From the NCBI RefSeq assembly GCF_017329615.1, contig NZ_JAFMTW010000011.1:32324-96323 (forward strand): a DNA stretch of 64,000 bases. Reading direction: 5' to 3'. This document shows, piece after piece, positions 8,171 through 17,251 of the stretch. Origin of the DNA: Alicyclobacillus suci (GTDB taxonomy: Bacteria; Bacillota; Bacilli; Alicyclobacillales; Alicyclobacillaceae). The notes beneath the pieces are model-generated. The model had not been told where the DNA came from. It ran no database searches and saw only the letters and a program-made list of their open reading frames with translations. The position numbers were made by a program, and so were the translations under genes. Positions within the stretch are counted from its first letter, which is position 1, and each line of letters begins with the position of its first letter.

Positions 8171-9661
8171 ATGCGGTTACGGGAATTGCTTCAACCGCTG
8201 ATATCATACGAATTGCAAGGGAATCGAGACGTCGATGTCGTAGGCATCGAGGCGGACTCGCGGCGGGTCGAACCAGGATTTTTGTTCGTCGCGGTGCCTG
8301 GGTTTACGGTGGATGGTCATGATTTTGCTCAGCAGGCTGTAGACAAAGGCGCTGTCGCGCTCTTGGTCGAACGCTGGTTGCCAGGGCTCGACGTGCCGCA
8401 GGTCGTTGTGCCAAACACTTTATTCGCGTCGGCCATTCTGGCCGACGTATTGTATCGGCACCCTTCCCAGCACTTGCGCATGGTTGGGGTGACAGGGACC
8501 AACGGCAAAACGACAGTCACTCATCTTATCCGGCATATCTTCGAGTCTGCCGGGCGGCCGACAGGACTCTTGGGCACAGTCGGCGGAGTGATTGGGGACG
8601 AGACGTTTGCAGTTGCCAACACGACGCCGCACGCTGTCGAGGTGCACGGTTTTTTGCACAAGGTTTTGGAAAAGGGCTGCACGCACGGCGTCATGGAAGT
8701 GTCGTCGCACGCGCTGGTTGAAGGGCGCGTGGCCGGCGTTGACTATGATCTTGCGGTATTCACGAATCTATCACAAGATCACCTCGATTTTCACGGGACG
8801 ATGGACGCGTACGCGCGGGCGAAGGCGCTGTTGTTTGCGAGACTTGGCAATACATACGGCGATACGCTGCACGAGAGTAAATACGCCATCGTCAATGTGG
8901 ACGATGCATACGCGTCGATACTTACGGAAGCGACCGTGGCCCCGGTTTTGACGTACGGGTTGACTGCGGCTGCAAATGTGCGGGCGTCCAATCTCGTTCT
9001 GACACATGAGGGTGCGTCGATGACCGTTACGACGCCATCGGAGACATTTGCTGTCAAAACCGGACTCATCGGTCGATTCAACGTTTACAACACGCTTGCG
9101 GCCATCGCCGTTGCACGGGTTGAACAGATTCCCATATCCAGTATCCAAAGCGCCCTTGCGACGTATCCTGGTGTGCCAGGGCGGTGTGAGCGCGTGGACG
9201 AGGGGCAGTCGTTTGGTGTGTTTGTCGATTATGCACATACGCCGGATGGACTCGAGAACGTCCTACTGAGCATTCGCGAATTCGCAAAAGGGCGGGTCAT
9301 CTGTGTCGTCGGCTGCGGCGGGGACAGGGACAAGACGAAACGGCCGCTGATGGCACAGACGGCGCTCAAGTTGAGTGATAGCGCCATTTTTACGAGCGAT
9401 AATCCGCGGACTGAAGATCCGGAACGCATTCTCGACGACATGGAGACAGGTCTTCCCGAAGGCGCTGTGTATCGACGCTTGGTGGATAGGCGGGAGGCGA
9501 TTCGCGCAGCGGTATTTGAGGCGCAGGCAAATGACGTCGTCGTCATCGCCGGAAAGGGCCACGAGGATTACCAAATCCTCGGTCGGACTAAAATTCACTT
9601 TGATGATCGGGAAGAGGCGCGGCAGGCGCTCCGCGCACGGTTGTCCGAGACATCGTTCTAG
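8171..9661 (+). CDS. murE: UDP-MurNAc-L-Ala-D-Glu: meso-diaminopimelate ligase MurE
   Basis: Cytoplasmic ATP-dependent ligase adding the third stem-peptide residue to UDP-MurNAc-dipeptide. 496 residues, usual length. The Mur ligase P-loop T108-G-T-N-G-K-T-T is present, with the central domain after it and the C-terminal domain carrying D410-N-P-R, the motif that selects meso-diaminopimelate over lysine. The wall is therefore predicted to be A1-gamma type, normal for spore formers. ATG 8171 follows CAGGAGGG. murF is not between murE and mraY; it is also absent from this place in B. subtilis. Confidence 0.96.
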   Translation: MRLRELLQPLISYELQGNRDVDVVGIEADSRRVEPGFLFVAVPGFTVDGHDFAQQAVDKGAVALLVERWLPGLDVPQVVVPNTLFASAILADVLYRHPSQHLRMVGVTGTNGKTTVTHLIRHIFESAGRPTGLLGTVGGVIGDETFAVANTTPHAVEVHGFLHKVLEKGCTHGVMEVSSHALVEGRVAGVDYDLAVFTNLSQDHLDFHGTMDAYARAKALLFARLGNTYGDTLHESKYAIVNVDDAYASILTEATVAPVLTYGLTAAANVRASNLVLTHEGASMTVTTPSETFAVKTGLIGRFNVYNTLAAIAVARVEQIPISSIQSALATYPGVPGRCERVDEGQSFGVFVDYAHTPDGLENVLLSIREFAKGRVICVVGCGGDRDKTKRPLMAQTALKLSDSAIFTSDNPRTEDPERILDDMETGLPEGAVYRRLVDRREAIRAAVFEAQANDVVVIAGKGHEDYQILGRTKIHFDDREEARQALRARLSETSF

Positions 9662-9672
9662 GAGGCACTCTG

Positions 9673-10641
9673 GTGGACTTACGAGCTTTGTTTTTTACGG
9701 CCATTGCGGCATTCGCCATTGCATTGTTGCTTGGCCCGATTTCAATTCCAATCCTTCATCGACTGAAATTTGGTCAATCGATTCGCGAGGAGGGCCCACA
9801 GCATCATAAGGCGAAGGCGGGCACGCCGACGATGGGTGGCGTCATCATTCTCTTGGCCGTGATTCTCACGACGCTAAAGTTTGCTTTTGACAGCCTCGAC
9901 ACGCTGATGCTTTTGTTGGCGACTGTCGGATTTGGTTTGATTGGCTTTGCGGATGACTTCATCAAAATCATCAAGAAGCGGAATCTCGGCCTCACAGCCA
10001 AGCAAAAGTTGCTGTTCCAAGGCATTGTCACGATTCTCTTGTTCATTTTGCTGTGGTACCAGCAAGGGGCTGACCACTCGTTTGGCGTGCATATCCCGTT
10101 TTCCAATTGGGTGGTTCCACTTGGTGTTTTTTACGTCCTGTTTTTGCTCATCGTGCTTGTCGGTACGACGAATGCCGTCAACTTGACAGATGGCCTCGAT
10201 GGACTCCTGTCCGGTTGTGCCATTATGGTGTTTGCGGCATACGCGTTTTACGCATACTGGCATACCAACTACGATGCGGCGCTGTTTTGTGCGGCGATGG
10301 TCGGTGCGCTTGGCGGATTTCTCGCGTTTAACCGCCATCCGGCAAAAGTGTTTATGGGCGATACGGGTTCATTGGCGATTGGTGGCGGGTTGGCGATGGT
10401 CGCCGTGCTCACACACAGTGAACTGGCCTTAATTCTGTTTGGACTCGTGTTTGTCGTGGAGGCGCTGTCGGTGATGATTCAGGTCTTTTCGTACAAGACA
10501 TTTGGCCGCCGCGTGTTTAAAATGAGTCCACTGCACCACCACTTTGAACTGGTCGGTTGGTCGGAGTGGGAAGTGGTGCTCGTCTTTTGGCTGGCCGCGT
10601 TTATCTGTGCATTTGGCACGCTGGCTCTGGTTTCTCGATAA
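9673..10641 (+). CDS. mraY: Phospho-MurNAc-pentapeptide transferase MraY
   Basis: Integral membrane enzyme that transfers phospho-MurNAc-pentapeptide to undecaprenyl phosphate, forming lipid I. 322 residues with about ten membrane segments. Family motifs include GTPTMGG near residue 50, FADDFIKI with the catalytic acidic residues, NLTDGLDGL, GDTGSLAIGG and the histidine-rich SPLHHHFE loop near the C-terminus. The GTG at 9673 lies behind GGAGG that overlaps the murE TAG, so the two are probably translationally coupled. Confidence 0.97.
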   Translation: MDLRALFFTAIAAFAIALLLGPISIPILHRLKFGQSIREEGPQHHKAKAGTPTMGGVIILLAVILTTLKFAFDSLDTLMLLLATVGFGLIGFADDFIKIIKKRNLGLTAKQKLLFQGIVTILLFILLWYQQGADHSFGVHIPFSNWVVPLGVFYVLFLLIVLVGTTNAVNLTDGLDGLLSGCAIMVFAAYAFYAYWHTNYDAALFCAAMVGALGGFLAFNRHPAKVFMGDTGSLAIGGGLAMVAVLTHSELALILFGLVFVVEALSVMIQVFSYKTFGRRVFKMSPLHHHFELVGWSEWEVVLVFWLAAFICAFGTLALVSR

Positions 10642-10684
10642 AGAATCGTTTGTTATAGACATACCACATAAAGGATGAAGAACG

Positions 10685-12073
10685 ATGCGTCTGGATATTA
10701 CGGTTCGTGACCAATGGTTAACGCGCAAGGGGGAGGTTTTGGTGGTCGGCTACGCCAAAAGCGGGGCCGCCGCTGCGGAGTTGTTGACACGTCAGGGGTT
10801 TCGTGTGACGGTCAACGAACGCCTTGCCCGCCCGGATTCCGACGAAACCCTCGAACGCCTGGAACGCGCAGGCGTTCGTTTTGTATTTGGAGGACATCCA
10901 CTGACACTTGCGGATAACTCGTGGCAGTTTGTCGTCAAAAACCCCGGCATCCCCTATCAAATGCCGCTGATTGCAGCTCTTCAAGAGCATCACATCCCGA
11001 TTTTTACGGAGATTGAGATCGCCAGTTGGTTTGTGGCGTCGCCGTTTTACGCGATTACGGGATCGAACGGAAAGACGACCACCACCACGTTGGTCGGTGA
11101 GATGCTTGCGGCTTCCAAGATGCATCCAGCTGTCGCGGGAAATATCGGCACGGTGGTCTCTGGTCTGGTTGATGAGCTTCTCCCTGAGCAACCTGTTGTG
11201 CTGGAAGTGTCCAGTTTTCAGCTGCTTGGCACAGCGTGGTTCCATCCGCGGATTGCCGCCTTATTGAACTTCTTTCCGGCCCACCTGGACTATCATGGGA
11301 CGTTTGAGGCGTACCAAGCGGCGAAATGGCGCATGTTTCAAAACATGGGTGCAGGCGATGTGGCTGTGCTGAATCGAGATCAGCCAGTGGTCGCCGATGG
11401 AGCTAAAAACCTGGCCGCACAGATTCATTGGTTTAGCACGGAACATGCAGACTTCGACCATGGTGCCACGGTCGTCGACGGTCATATCGCGTTAGTGAAG
11501 GATGGGTCTTTGCGCGCGCTATTGCCTGTCGCCGAGATGGCACTCAAGGGGCATCATAATTTGCAGAACTTGTTGGCGGCAGCGTGCGTGGCCCAGGCCG
11601 CGGGGGCGAGTGACGAAGCCATTGCGCATGTCGCCCGGACGTTCCAAGGTGTCGAGCACCGCTTGGAGTTGGTGCGCGTGCTGGATGGTATTCGCTTTTA
11701 CAACGATTCGAAAGCGACGAATCCAGATGCCTGTAAGCAGGCGCTTCAGGCATTTGATAAAGATGTCATCTGGATTGCTGGTGGTTTAGATAGAGGCATT
11801 TCCTTCGAGCCGCTCGAGGACTATCTGCGCAATCGCGTCAAAGCCGCCATTCTGCTCGGCCAGACCAAACATTCACTCGCCGCGACGTGTCAATCGGCAG
11901 GGGTGCCAGATGTGACGCTTGTCGACTCGCTCGACGAGGCGGTGCGTGCGGCTCGAGCCCGCGCGAAAGCGGGGGATGTCGTGCTCTTGTCGCCAGCCTG
12001 TGCGAGCTGGGATATGTTTACCTCGTTTGAAGTCAGGGGAAGCATGTTCAAAGAAGCCGTGCATAGACTGTAA
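10685..12073 (+). CDS. murD: UDP-MurNAc-L-alanine: D-glutamate ligase MurD
   Basis: Cytoplasmic ligase adding D-glutamate to UDP-MurNAc-L-Ala. 462 residues. The N-terminal nucleotide-sugar domain begins VLVVGYAKSGAAAAELL; the ATP site ITGSNGKTTTTTL follows, then SSFQLLGT, HLDYHGTF and NDSKATNPDA, all standard in MurD. The product ends with CASWDMFTSFEVRG, the conserved MurD tail. ATG 10685 has a GGATGAAGA purine stretch upstream. A 148-bp gap with a long hairpin separates it from the SEDS gene. Confidence 0.96.
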   Translation: MRLDITVRDQWLTRKGEVLVVGYAKSGAAAAELLTRQGFRVTVNERLARPDSDETLERLERAGVRFVFGGHPLTLADNSWQFVVKNPGIPYQMPLIAALQEHHIPIFTEIEIASWFVASPFYAITGSNGKTTTTTLVGEMLAASKMHPAVAGNIGTVVSGLVDELLPEQPVVLEVSSFQLLGTAWFHPRIAALLNFFPAHLDYHGTFEAYQAAKWRMFQNMGAGDVAVLNRDQPVVADGAKNLAAQIHWFSTEHADFDHGATVVDGHIALVKDGSLRALLPVAEMALKGHHNLQNLLAAACVAQAAGASDEAIAHVARTFQGVEHRLELVRVLDGIRFYNDSKATNPDACKQALQAFDKDVIWIAGGLDRGISFEPLEDYLRNRVKAAILLGQTKHSLAATCQSAGVPDVTLVDSLDEAVRAARARAKAGDVVLLSPACASWDMFTSFEVRGSMFKEAVHRL

Positions 12074-12079
12074 GAGGTT

Positions 12080-12155
12080 GTCCGAAGTGGCAGGGGCGCG
12101 CAAGCTTGCGGTGCTTGCGGCTTTGCGCACGAGTGTCGCGCCCGCTGCTTCGGAC
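12080..12155 (+). repeat. Long imperfect inverted repeat between murD and spoVE
   Basis: GTCCGAAG (12080-12087) pairs perfectly with CTTCGGAC (12148-12155). Inside it, GC-rich arms around GGGGCGCG and CGCGCCC, then GCGCAAGC with GCTTTGCGC, continue the stem with mismatches. No T run follows. It could be an mRNA stability or partial termination element. Confidence 0.55.
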
Positions 12156-12221
12156 CTGAAGGTACGCATGAGGCGCCGCCTTGGTTGGTCGGTTCATGCG
12201 CTTGAGGAGGGGCATCTATCC

Positions 12222-13343
12222 GTGCTTCGATCCCGCACGTCTAGCACATCTCGAAATTCCGTTGACTTCGTGATTGTCGGTGTCATCATCATGCTCTTGT
12301 GCCTTGGCATCGTCATGGTCTACAGTGCGTCGAACGTGATTGCTGCCAACAAATTTGACGATCCCTTCTTTTATCCCAAACGTCAGCTCATCTGGGCCAT
12401 TCTCGGCATTATCGCGATGTTCTGGTTCTCTCGCTACGATTATCACAACTTGCGCAAGCACGCGTCGAAAATCGCTATCGCCAGTTTCGCGATGCTGGTC
12501 CTGGTGCTGATTGTTGGTGTGAACCGGGGCGGATCGAAAGCGTGGCTCGGCATTGGGTCACTCGGCATTCAACCCTCGGAGTTCGCGAAACTCGGCTTGA
12601 TTGTCTTTCTCGCGCATATGCTATGTGACGCGGGTGAGCGGATGCAGTCGTTTTGGCGTGGGTTCATCCCGCCGCTCGCGACAGCGGTTGCTGCCGTAGG
12701 CCTGATTATGCTGGAACCCGATTTGGGACAGAGTGTCGTCATCATGGGCACCACGCTCTTGATGATGTTTGCGGCAGGCACGCGGATGGCGCACCTCGGC
12801 GGCTTTTTCGGCGTCGGCCTCCTCGGCTTCGGTGGCCTCGTCGCGGCGGCACCGTACCGCATGCAGCGCGTGGTGGCGTTTCTCGACCCATGGAAGTATC
12901 CGAAGGACGAGGGCTATCAAATCATTCAATCGCTCTACGCACTCGGGTCGGGCGGCATCCTCGGCCTCGGCCTCGGCAACAGCCGTCAGAAGTTCATGTA
13001 TCTGCCGGAGCCGCAAACGGATTTTATTTTTTCGATCATCGGCGAGGAACTTGGTTTTCTCGGCGGTCTCTCACTGCTCTTGCTGTTCGGCTTGCTCGTG
13101 TGGCGGGGTGTGCGGATTGCCATCTACGCGCCGGATGAGTTTGGGTCTTTACTTGGCGTGGGCATTACTGGCATGATTGCAGTGCAAGTGCTGATCAATA
13201 TCGGGGTGGTCACTGGATCCATGCCGGCGACGGGCATCACGCTGCCGTTTATCAGCTACGGCGGATCATCGTTGACCCTGATTTTGTCCGGCGTGGGGAT
13301 CTTGTTGAATATTTCGAAGCAAGCGGTATTTCCGCATCGGTGA
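12222..13343 (+). CDS. spoVE: SEDS glycosyltransferase SpoVE/FtsW
   Basis: Peptidoglycan polymerase of the SEDS family that works with a class B PBP. 373 residues with about ten membrane segments. GTG 12222 sits behind GAGGAGGGG; this gives a length like SpoVE, whereas the frame stays open far upstream into murD and would add a non-conserved tail. Motifs seen: NRGGSKAWLGIGSLGIQPSE, FLDPWKYPKDEGYQIIQS, LPEPQTDFIFSIIGEELG and the C-terminal GMPATGITLPFISYGGSS type block. Position between murD and murG is the spoVE locus of Bacilli; sequence alone does not separate FtsW from SpoVE, and two class B partners are encoded nearby. Confidence 0.9.
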   Translation: MLRSRTSSTSRNSVDFVIVGVIIMLLCLGIVMVYSASNVIAANKFDDPFFYPKRQLIWAILGIIAMFWFSRYDYHNLRKHASKIAIASFAMLVLVLIVGVNRGGSKAWLGIGSLGIQPSEFAKLGLIVFLAHMLCDAGERMQSFWRGFIPPLATAVAAVGLIMLEPDLGQSVVIMGTTLLMMFAAGTRMAHLGGFFGVGLLGFGGLVAAAPYRMQRVVAFLDPWKYPKDEGYQIIQSLYALGSGGILGLGLGNSRQKFMYLPEPQTDFIFSIIGEELGFLGGLSLLLLFGLLVWRGVRIAIYAPDEFGSLLGVGITGMIAVQVLINIGVVTGSMPATGITLPFISYGGSSLTLILSGVGILLNISKQAVFPHR

Positions 13344-13375
13344 GCTTCGTCATCCTCGGCAGAGGTGAGAATTGG

Positions 13376-14473
13376 ATGAAAGTTGTATTTACAGGTGGAG
13401 GGACAGGCGGGCACATATATCCCGCCTTGTCCCTTTGGCGCTATATGCAGACGCAAGATGACGCCTTGTCGGCCTACTACATTGGAACCACGCAGGGGCT
13501 TGAGCAGTCGATTGTAAATAAGCTCGACATTCCCTTCGAAACGGTCGAAGCAGCAGGTCTCAAGCGGCAGATATCCTTTAGCGCGGTACGCACGCTGCTG
13601 AAGACGGCGCGCGGCTATTTTCAGGCGAAACGCCTCTTGAAGCGCTGGCGCCCAGACGTCGTCGTCGGCACCGGTGGATTCGTCACGCTGCCCGTGATCT
13701 TTGCGGCCCACGCGCTACATATCCCAAGTGTCGTCTGGGAGGGCAACGCGCGCCCGGGCCTCACGAACCAACTTTGTGCCACGCGCACGAGCGCCGTCGC
13801 GATTTCCTTTGCGGACAGTGCGCGATTTTTCGCCAAGGCCAAACGCGTGGAGTTGACGGGCAACCCGCGCGGGAGCGAAGTACTTCAGGTAGATTCGGCG
13901 GCTGTGCGCGCGGCGCGCGATGAGTACCGCATCCTGCGCGACCAGAAGGTGATTCTCATCTTCCTTGGTAGCCGGGGTTCGGAATCGGTCAATAAGGTGC
14001 TCGCGAACGTGTTACCGCGTTTCGCCGCGCATCCGGACTGGCGCGTGTTGTTCGTGACGGGCGACAAGCACTACGACCGAGTCGCTTCGAGCGTGTCTGA
14101 GTTGCCGCACAACGTGTCGCTTATCCCGTTTATCTACAACATGCCGAGCTTGCTTCCGCACGTAGATTTGCTCGTCAGCCGTGCGGGCAGCAGCACGCTG
14201 GCGGAGATTTCGTCCTTGGGCATCGCCTCTATCTTGATTCCGAGCCCATACGTGACGGCCAATCACCAAGAGGAGAACGCCAAACGACTCGTCGCCAAAG
14301 GAGCGGCGGCGCTTCTCCGCGAACAGGACTTGACGGAAGACACACTCTTTGCCGCCATCGAGCAACAGATGGACGCACAGGCCTTGCGCGCGATGAAGGA
14401 CGCGGCGCGCCAATTTGGCACGCCAGACGCGGTGGAGCGATTGTACCGTCTGGTGCTGGACGTGACGCGGTAG
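13376..14473 (+). CDS. murG: Lipid II synthase MurG (N-acetylglucosaminyltransferase)
   Basis: Membrane-associated GT28 glycosyltransferase adding GlcNAc to lipid I. 365 residues. ATG 13376 gives MKVVFTGGGTGGHIYPALS, the conserved N-terminus with the GGTGGH loop, behind AGAGGTGAG; an upstream GTG would add residues the family lacks. VVGTGGFVTLPV, GSRGSESVN, the VSRAGSSTLAEI acceptor/UDP site and NHQEENAKRL are all present. The next gene, murB, is 477 bp away and likely has its own promoter. Confidence 0.96.
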   Translation: MKVVFTGGGTGGHIYPALSLWRYMQTQDDALSAYYIGTTQGLEQSIVNKLDIPFETVEAAGLKRQISFSAVRTLLKTARGYFQAKRLLKRWRPDVVVGTGGFVTLPVIFAAHALHIPSVVWEGNARPGLTNQLCATRTSAVAISFADSARFFAKAKRVELTGNPRGSEVLQVDSAAVRAARDEYRILRDQKVILIFLGSRGSESVNKVLANVLPRFAAHPDWRVLFVTGDKHYDRVASSVSELPHNVSLIPFIYNMPSLLPHVDLLVSRAGSSTLAEISSLGIASILIPSPYVTANHQEENAKRLVAKGAAALLREQDLTEDTLFAAIEQQMDAQALRAMKDAARQFGTPDAVERLYRLVLDVTR

Positions 14474-14485
14474 GACGGCGCGATT

Positions 14486-14640
14486 GGGCGTGGGGCGAGG
14501 CGGGCTGGGGCGGGACCGGTTAAGGCCGGAAACTTACCTTCGCGAGTTATCGGGCTGATGACCTTGGCCCCATCCGGGGGCCCGACCCCAACAAGCGCGG
14601 CCTACTCGGTCTCGGTCCTACCCCGCCCGGCCGTCGCCCT
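14486..14640. repeat. Structured GC-rich element between murG and murB
   Basis: This stretch holds no gene. GGGC-T-GGGG-CG-GGACCG (14502-14518) can pair with CGGTCC-TA-CCCC-GCCC (14613-14628), and an inner hairpin GGCCCC-ATCC-GGGGCC lies within. The overall figure is a branched, very GC-rich RNA or DNA structure of about 150 nt. I do not recognise it as a known riboswitch. It may be a terminator complex for the upstream operon or a dispersed repeat. Confidence 0.45.
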
Positions 14641-14689
14641 ATATGTCTTCAGCCGTCGACGTATCCAGGATTCACCTCGCAAAAATCCC

Positions 14690-14717
14690 TTTCATTCTCA
14701 GGTAAATCCGCTACAAT
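14690..14717 (+). promoter_or_regulatory. Candidate sigma-A promoter upstream of murB
   Basis: TACAAT (14712-14717) is a good -10; TTTCAT (14690-14695), 16 bp upstream, is a poor -35. A hairpin GCACGG-N10-CCGTGC follows at about 14733, giving a leader of about 230 nt before murB. Confidence 0.4.
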
Positions 14718-14950
14718 AAGAGACAGCCGTGCACGGGGCAAGCTGACCGTGCTCATTTTGTGTGTGCGTCTGTACATACGGGAACCTGCGCGCGTGCTTG
14801 TGCGAACGAGCAGGCGGCTAGGCGGGTTTCTATCGGTTCACCGGGCGCGTGGAATTGTGCGAGCCGCACAGTTTGGCTGTGCCCGCATATGATGCCATGC
14901 GGAACCTGGGCGTTAGGCGTGTGGTGAATATCAATAATGGAGGTTCGCGC

Positions 14951-15874
14951 ATGGTCTCTGAAACGTTGTTGCCCATCTTCTCGGCGTATGGGGTGAAAGA
15001 TGTCCGCCTCAACGAGCCGATGGCGAATCATACGACCTGGCGAATCGGTGGTCCAGCCGATGTGCTGGTGGTGCCGACGACCGAGGGTGAACTGCAAGGT
15101 GCTGTGCGAGCGGCGAAGGAGCTGGAGATGCCGGTGACTGTGGTCGGTCGGGGATCGAATGCGTTAGTGCTGGATGGTGGAATCCGCGGTGTCGTCGTGA
15201 AGTTGCATGATGGGTTTGGTCAGATTGACGTCGAAGGGACGTCGATTGTCGCGATGGCTGGCCGCTCTTACGTCTCCGCCGCGAATATCGCTGTTCGGCA
15301 TGGTCTGGAAGGATTGGAATTCGCGACAGGCATTCCGGGCACCGTAGGCGGTGCAGTCATGATGAATGCCGGCGCATATGGCAGGGAGACACGCGAGGTG
15401 CTCGCCTGGGCGGATGTCATGGATTTGAATGGCGACATCCGACGGTACAGCAACGCCGACCTCATGTTTGGCTATCGCTATAGCATCTTGAAAGATCATC
15501 CTGGGATTGTGGTGCGCGCGCGATTTGATTTAGTTGAGGGAGAGCGCGATGTGCTCATGGCCAAGGTCAAAGAGTGGTCGGCGCGCCGGGTGGAATCGCA
15601 ACCGTTGTCGTGGCCGAACTGTGGGTCTGTCTTCCGCAATCCGGAGGGAGAGCATGCCGGTCACTTGATTGAGACGGCGGGCCTCAAGGGTCTTCGGCGC
15701 GGGGGCGCTCAGATCAGCGAAAAGCACGCCAATTTCATCATTAATTGCGGCGGCGCGAAAGCAGAGGATGTGCTTTGGCTTATCCGCCACGCCCAGACAA
15801 CGATCCGCGATCAGTTTGGGATCGATTTGGAAACTGAGGTCCGCGTGTTAGGGGAACCGGCCTCAGGGAGGTGA
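14951..15874 (+). CDS. murB: UDP-N-acetylenolpyruvoylglucosamine reductase MurB
   Basis: FAD-dependent, NADPH-using reductase that turns UDP-GlcNAc-enolpyruvate into UDP-MurNAc. 307 residues, type II MurB length. The FAD domain shows TTWRIGGPAD, VVGRGSNALVLD and GLEFATGIPGTVGGAVMMNAGAYG; the catalytic region carries FGYRYSIL and NCGSVFRNP, the latter with the proton-donor serine. ATG 14951 has GGAGG 7 bp upstream. The frame stays open before it, but those residues are not family-like. It overlaps the murA ribosome binding site, so the two are coupled. Confidence 0.95.
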   Translation: MVSETLLPIFSAYGVKDVRLNEPMANHTTWRIGGPADVLVVPTTEGELQGAVRAAKELEMPVTVVGRGSNALVLDGGIRGVVVKLHDGFGQIDVEGTSIVAMAGRSYVSAANIAVRHGLEGLEFATGIPGTVGGAVMMNAGAYGRETREVLAWADVMDLNGDIRRYSNADLMFGYRYSILKDHPGIVVRARFDLVEGERDVLMAKVKEWSARRVESQPLSWPNCGSVFRNPEGEHAGHLIETAGLKGLRRGGAQISEKHANFIINCGGAKAEDVLWLIRHAQTTIRDQFGIDLETEVRVLGEPASGR

Positions 15875-15879
15875 CGGGT

Positions 15880-17136
15880 GTGGAATTGTTGCGGATTGAA
15901 GGTGGCATGCCGATTTCTGGCGAGACACGTGTGTACGGGGCAAAGAATGCGGCTTTGCCGATTCTAGCGGCGACTGTCATGGTGGCAGGGACCAGCGTCA
16001 TTGAGGACGTTCCGGATTTAGAGGATGTTCGCGTGATGCTGCAGATTCTTGAACAGCTGGGCGCCCGCGTGCGCTGGCAAGGTGTGACGAGTGTTGAAGT
16101 GGACGCGTCGTCCATCCACAGTACCAACGTGCCGGCAGATTTGATGCAGCGGATGCGTTCGTCGATTTTTCTGATGGGACCGCTGTTAGCGCGTTTTGGC
16201 GATGTAACCCTGTCGAAGCCTGGCGGCTGTGTCATTGGACAGCGCCCCATCGATTTTCATCTGCGCGGCATGCGGCAACTTGGGGCGAAGATTGACGAAC
16301 AGCACGGTTATATTCGTTGTTCGGCTCGTAGATTGATTGGCTCGTCTATCACACTCGATTTTCCGAGTGTCGGTGCGACCGAGAACCTGATGATGGCAGC
16401 GTCTCTCGCCGATGGTGTGACGGTCATTGAAAATGCTGCGCGCGAGCCCGAAGTGGAGGATTTAGCTCAGTTTTTGCAGGCGACGGGCGCGTCGATTGAG
16501 GGTGCCGGTACGGATACCGTCATCGTTCACGGCTGCTCACACCTGCATGGCACGGAGTATCGGATTATTCCTGACCGGATTGTGACAGGAACGCTTATGC
16601 TGGCGGCCGCGGCGACGCGCGGAGAACTAACGGTGCATGGTGCAAGGGTAGACCATCTTGGCGCCGTCCTTCAAAAACTGCGGGATACTGGTGTCCGGGT
16701 GCAGGTCGACCGTGATATAATTACGGTCAAATGTGACGAAACACCGTCGGCAGTAGATTTTCGCACGGCGCCCTTTCCCGGGTTTCCGACTGATTTACAG
16801 GCGCCGTTTATGGCACTGCTGACGACGGCTAAGGGCACGAGTGTGATTCACGAAAGTGTGTTTGAGGCTCGGTTTAAGCATGTTGACGAGTTACAGCGAA
16901 TGGGTGCTGACGTAAACGTAGATCTGCGGACGGCCGTTGTGCGCGGCGTTCCGATGTTATCTGGTGCCCGCGTGACGGCCAGTGATTTGCGCGGCGGCGC
17001 TGCACTGCTTGTGGCAGGATTGATGGCTGACGGCACGACCGAGGTTGATGGTGTGAAGCACATTGACCGCGGTTACCAAGCGATTGAAGCGCACTTAAGC
17101 CGGCTTGGGGCCCGTATTGAACGCGTCACGGTGTGA
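15880..17136 (+). CDS. murA: UDP-N-acetylglucosamine 1-carboxyvinyltransferase MurA
   Basis: First committed step of peptidoglycan synthesis: transfers enolpyruvate from PEP to UDP-GlcNAc; the fosfomycin target. 418 residues with the inside-out alpha/beta barrel pattern. The catalytic cysteine is C117 in [16 protein letters not shown]21-N22 in [10 protein letters not shown] binds the substrate. The start is GTG 15880, with GGGAGG 8 bp upstream; the GTG at 15871 lies within that site. murA in the dcw cluster between murB and divIB differs from B. subtilis, where murAA is elsewhere. Confidence 0.95.
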   Translation: MELLRIEGGMPISGETRVYGAKNAALPILAATVMVAGTSVIEDVPDLEDVRVMLQILEQLGARVRWQGVTSVEVDASSIHSTNVPADLMQRMRSSIFLMGPLLARFGDVTLSKPGGCVIGQRPIDFHLRGMRQLGAKIDEQHGYIRCSARRLIGSSITLDFPSVGATENLMMAASLADGVTVIENAAREPEVEDLAQFLQATGASIEGAGTDTVIVHGCSHLHGTEYRIIPDRIVTGTLMLAAAATRGELTVHGARVDHLGAVLQKLRDTGVRVQVDRDIITVKCDETPSAVDFRTAPFPGFPTDLQAPFMALLTTAKGTSVIHESVFEARFKHVDELQRMGADVNVDLRTAVVRGVPMLSGARVTASDLRGGAALLVAGLMADGTTEVDGVKHIDRGYQAIEAHLSRLGARIERVTV

Positions 17137-17142
17137 TGAACG

Positions 17143-17180
17143 AGCGCTCCCGGCGCCAGCTGAGTGGGCGCCGGGGCGCT
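17143..17180 (+). terminator. GC-rich hairpin after murA
   Basis: AGCGCTCCCGGCGCC (17143-17157) pairs with GGCGCCGGGGCGCT (17167-17180) apart from one bulge. No T run follows, so it may pause or stabilise rather than end transcription before divIB. Confidence 0.5.
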
Positions 17181-17251
17181 TACCCGTTCGCATCTGTCGT
17201 CGAGCGTCTTATTTCATAGTTGGAACCACCTTGATTTAAGGAAGTGAAGTC

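Noticed and set aside
14849..14950. Longer N-terminus of MurB
   Set aside because: The frame is open, but the residues are not family-like and the GGAGG site points to ATG 14951.
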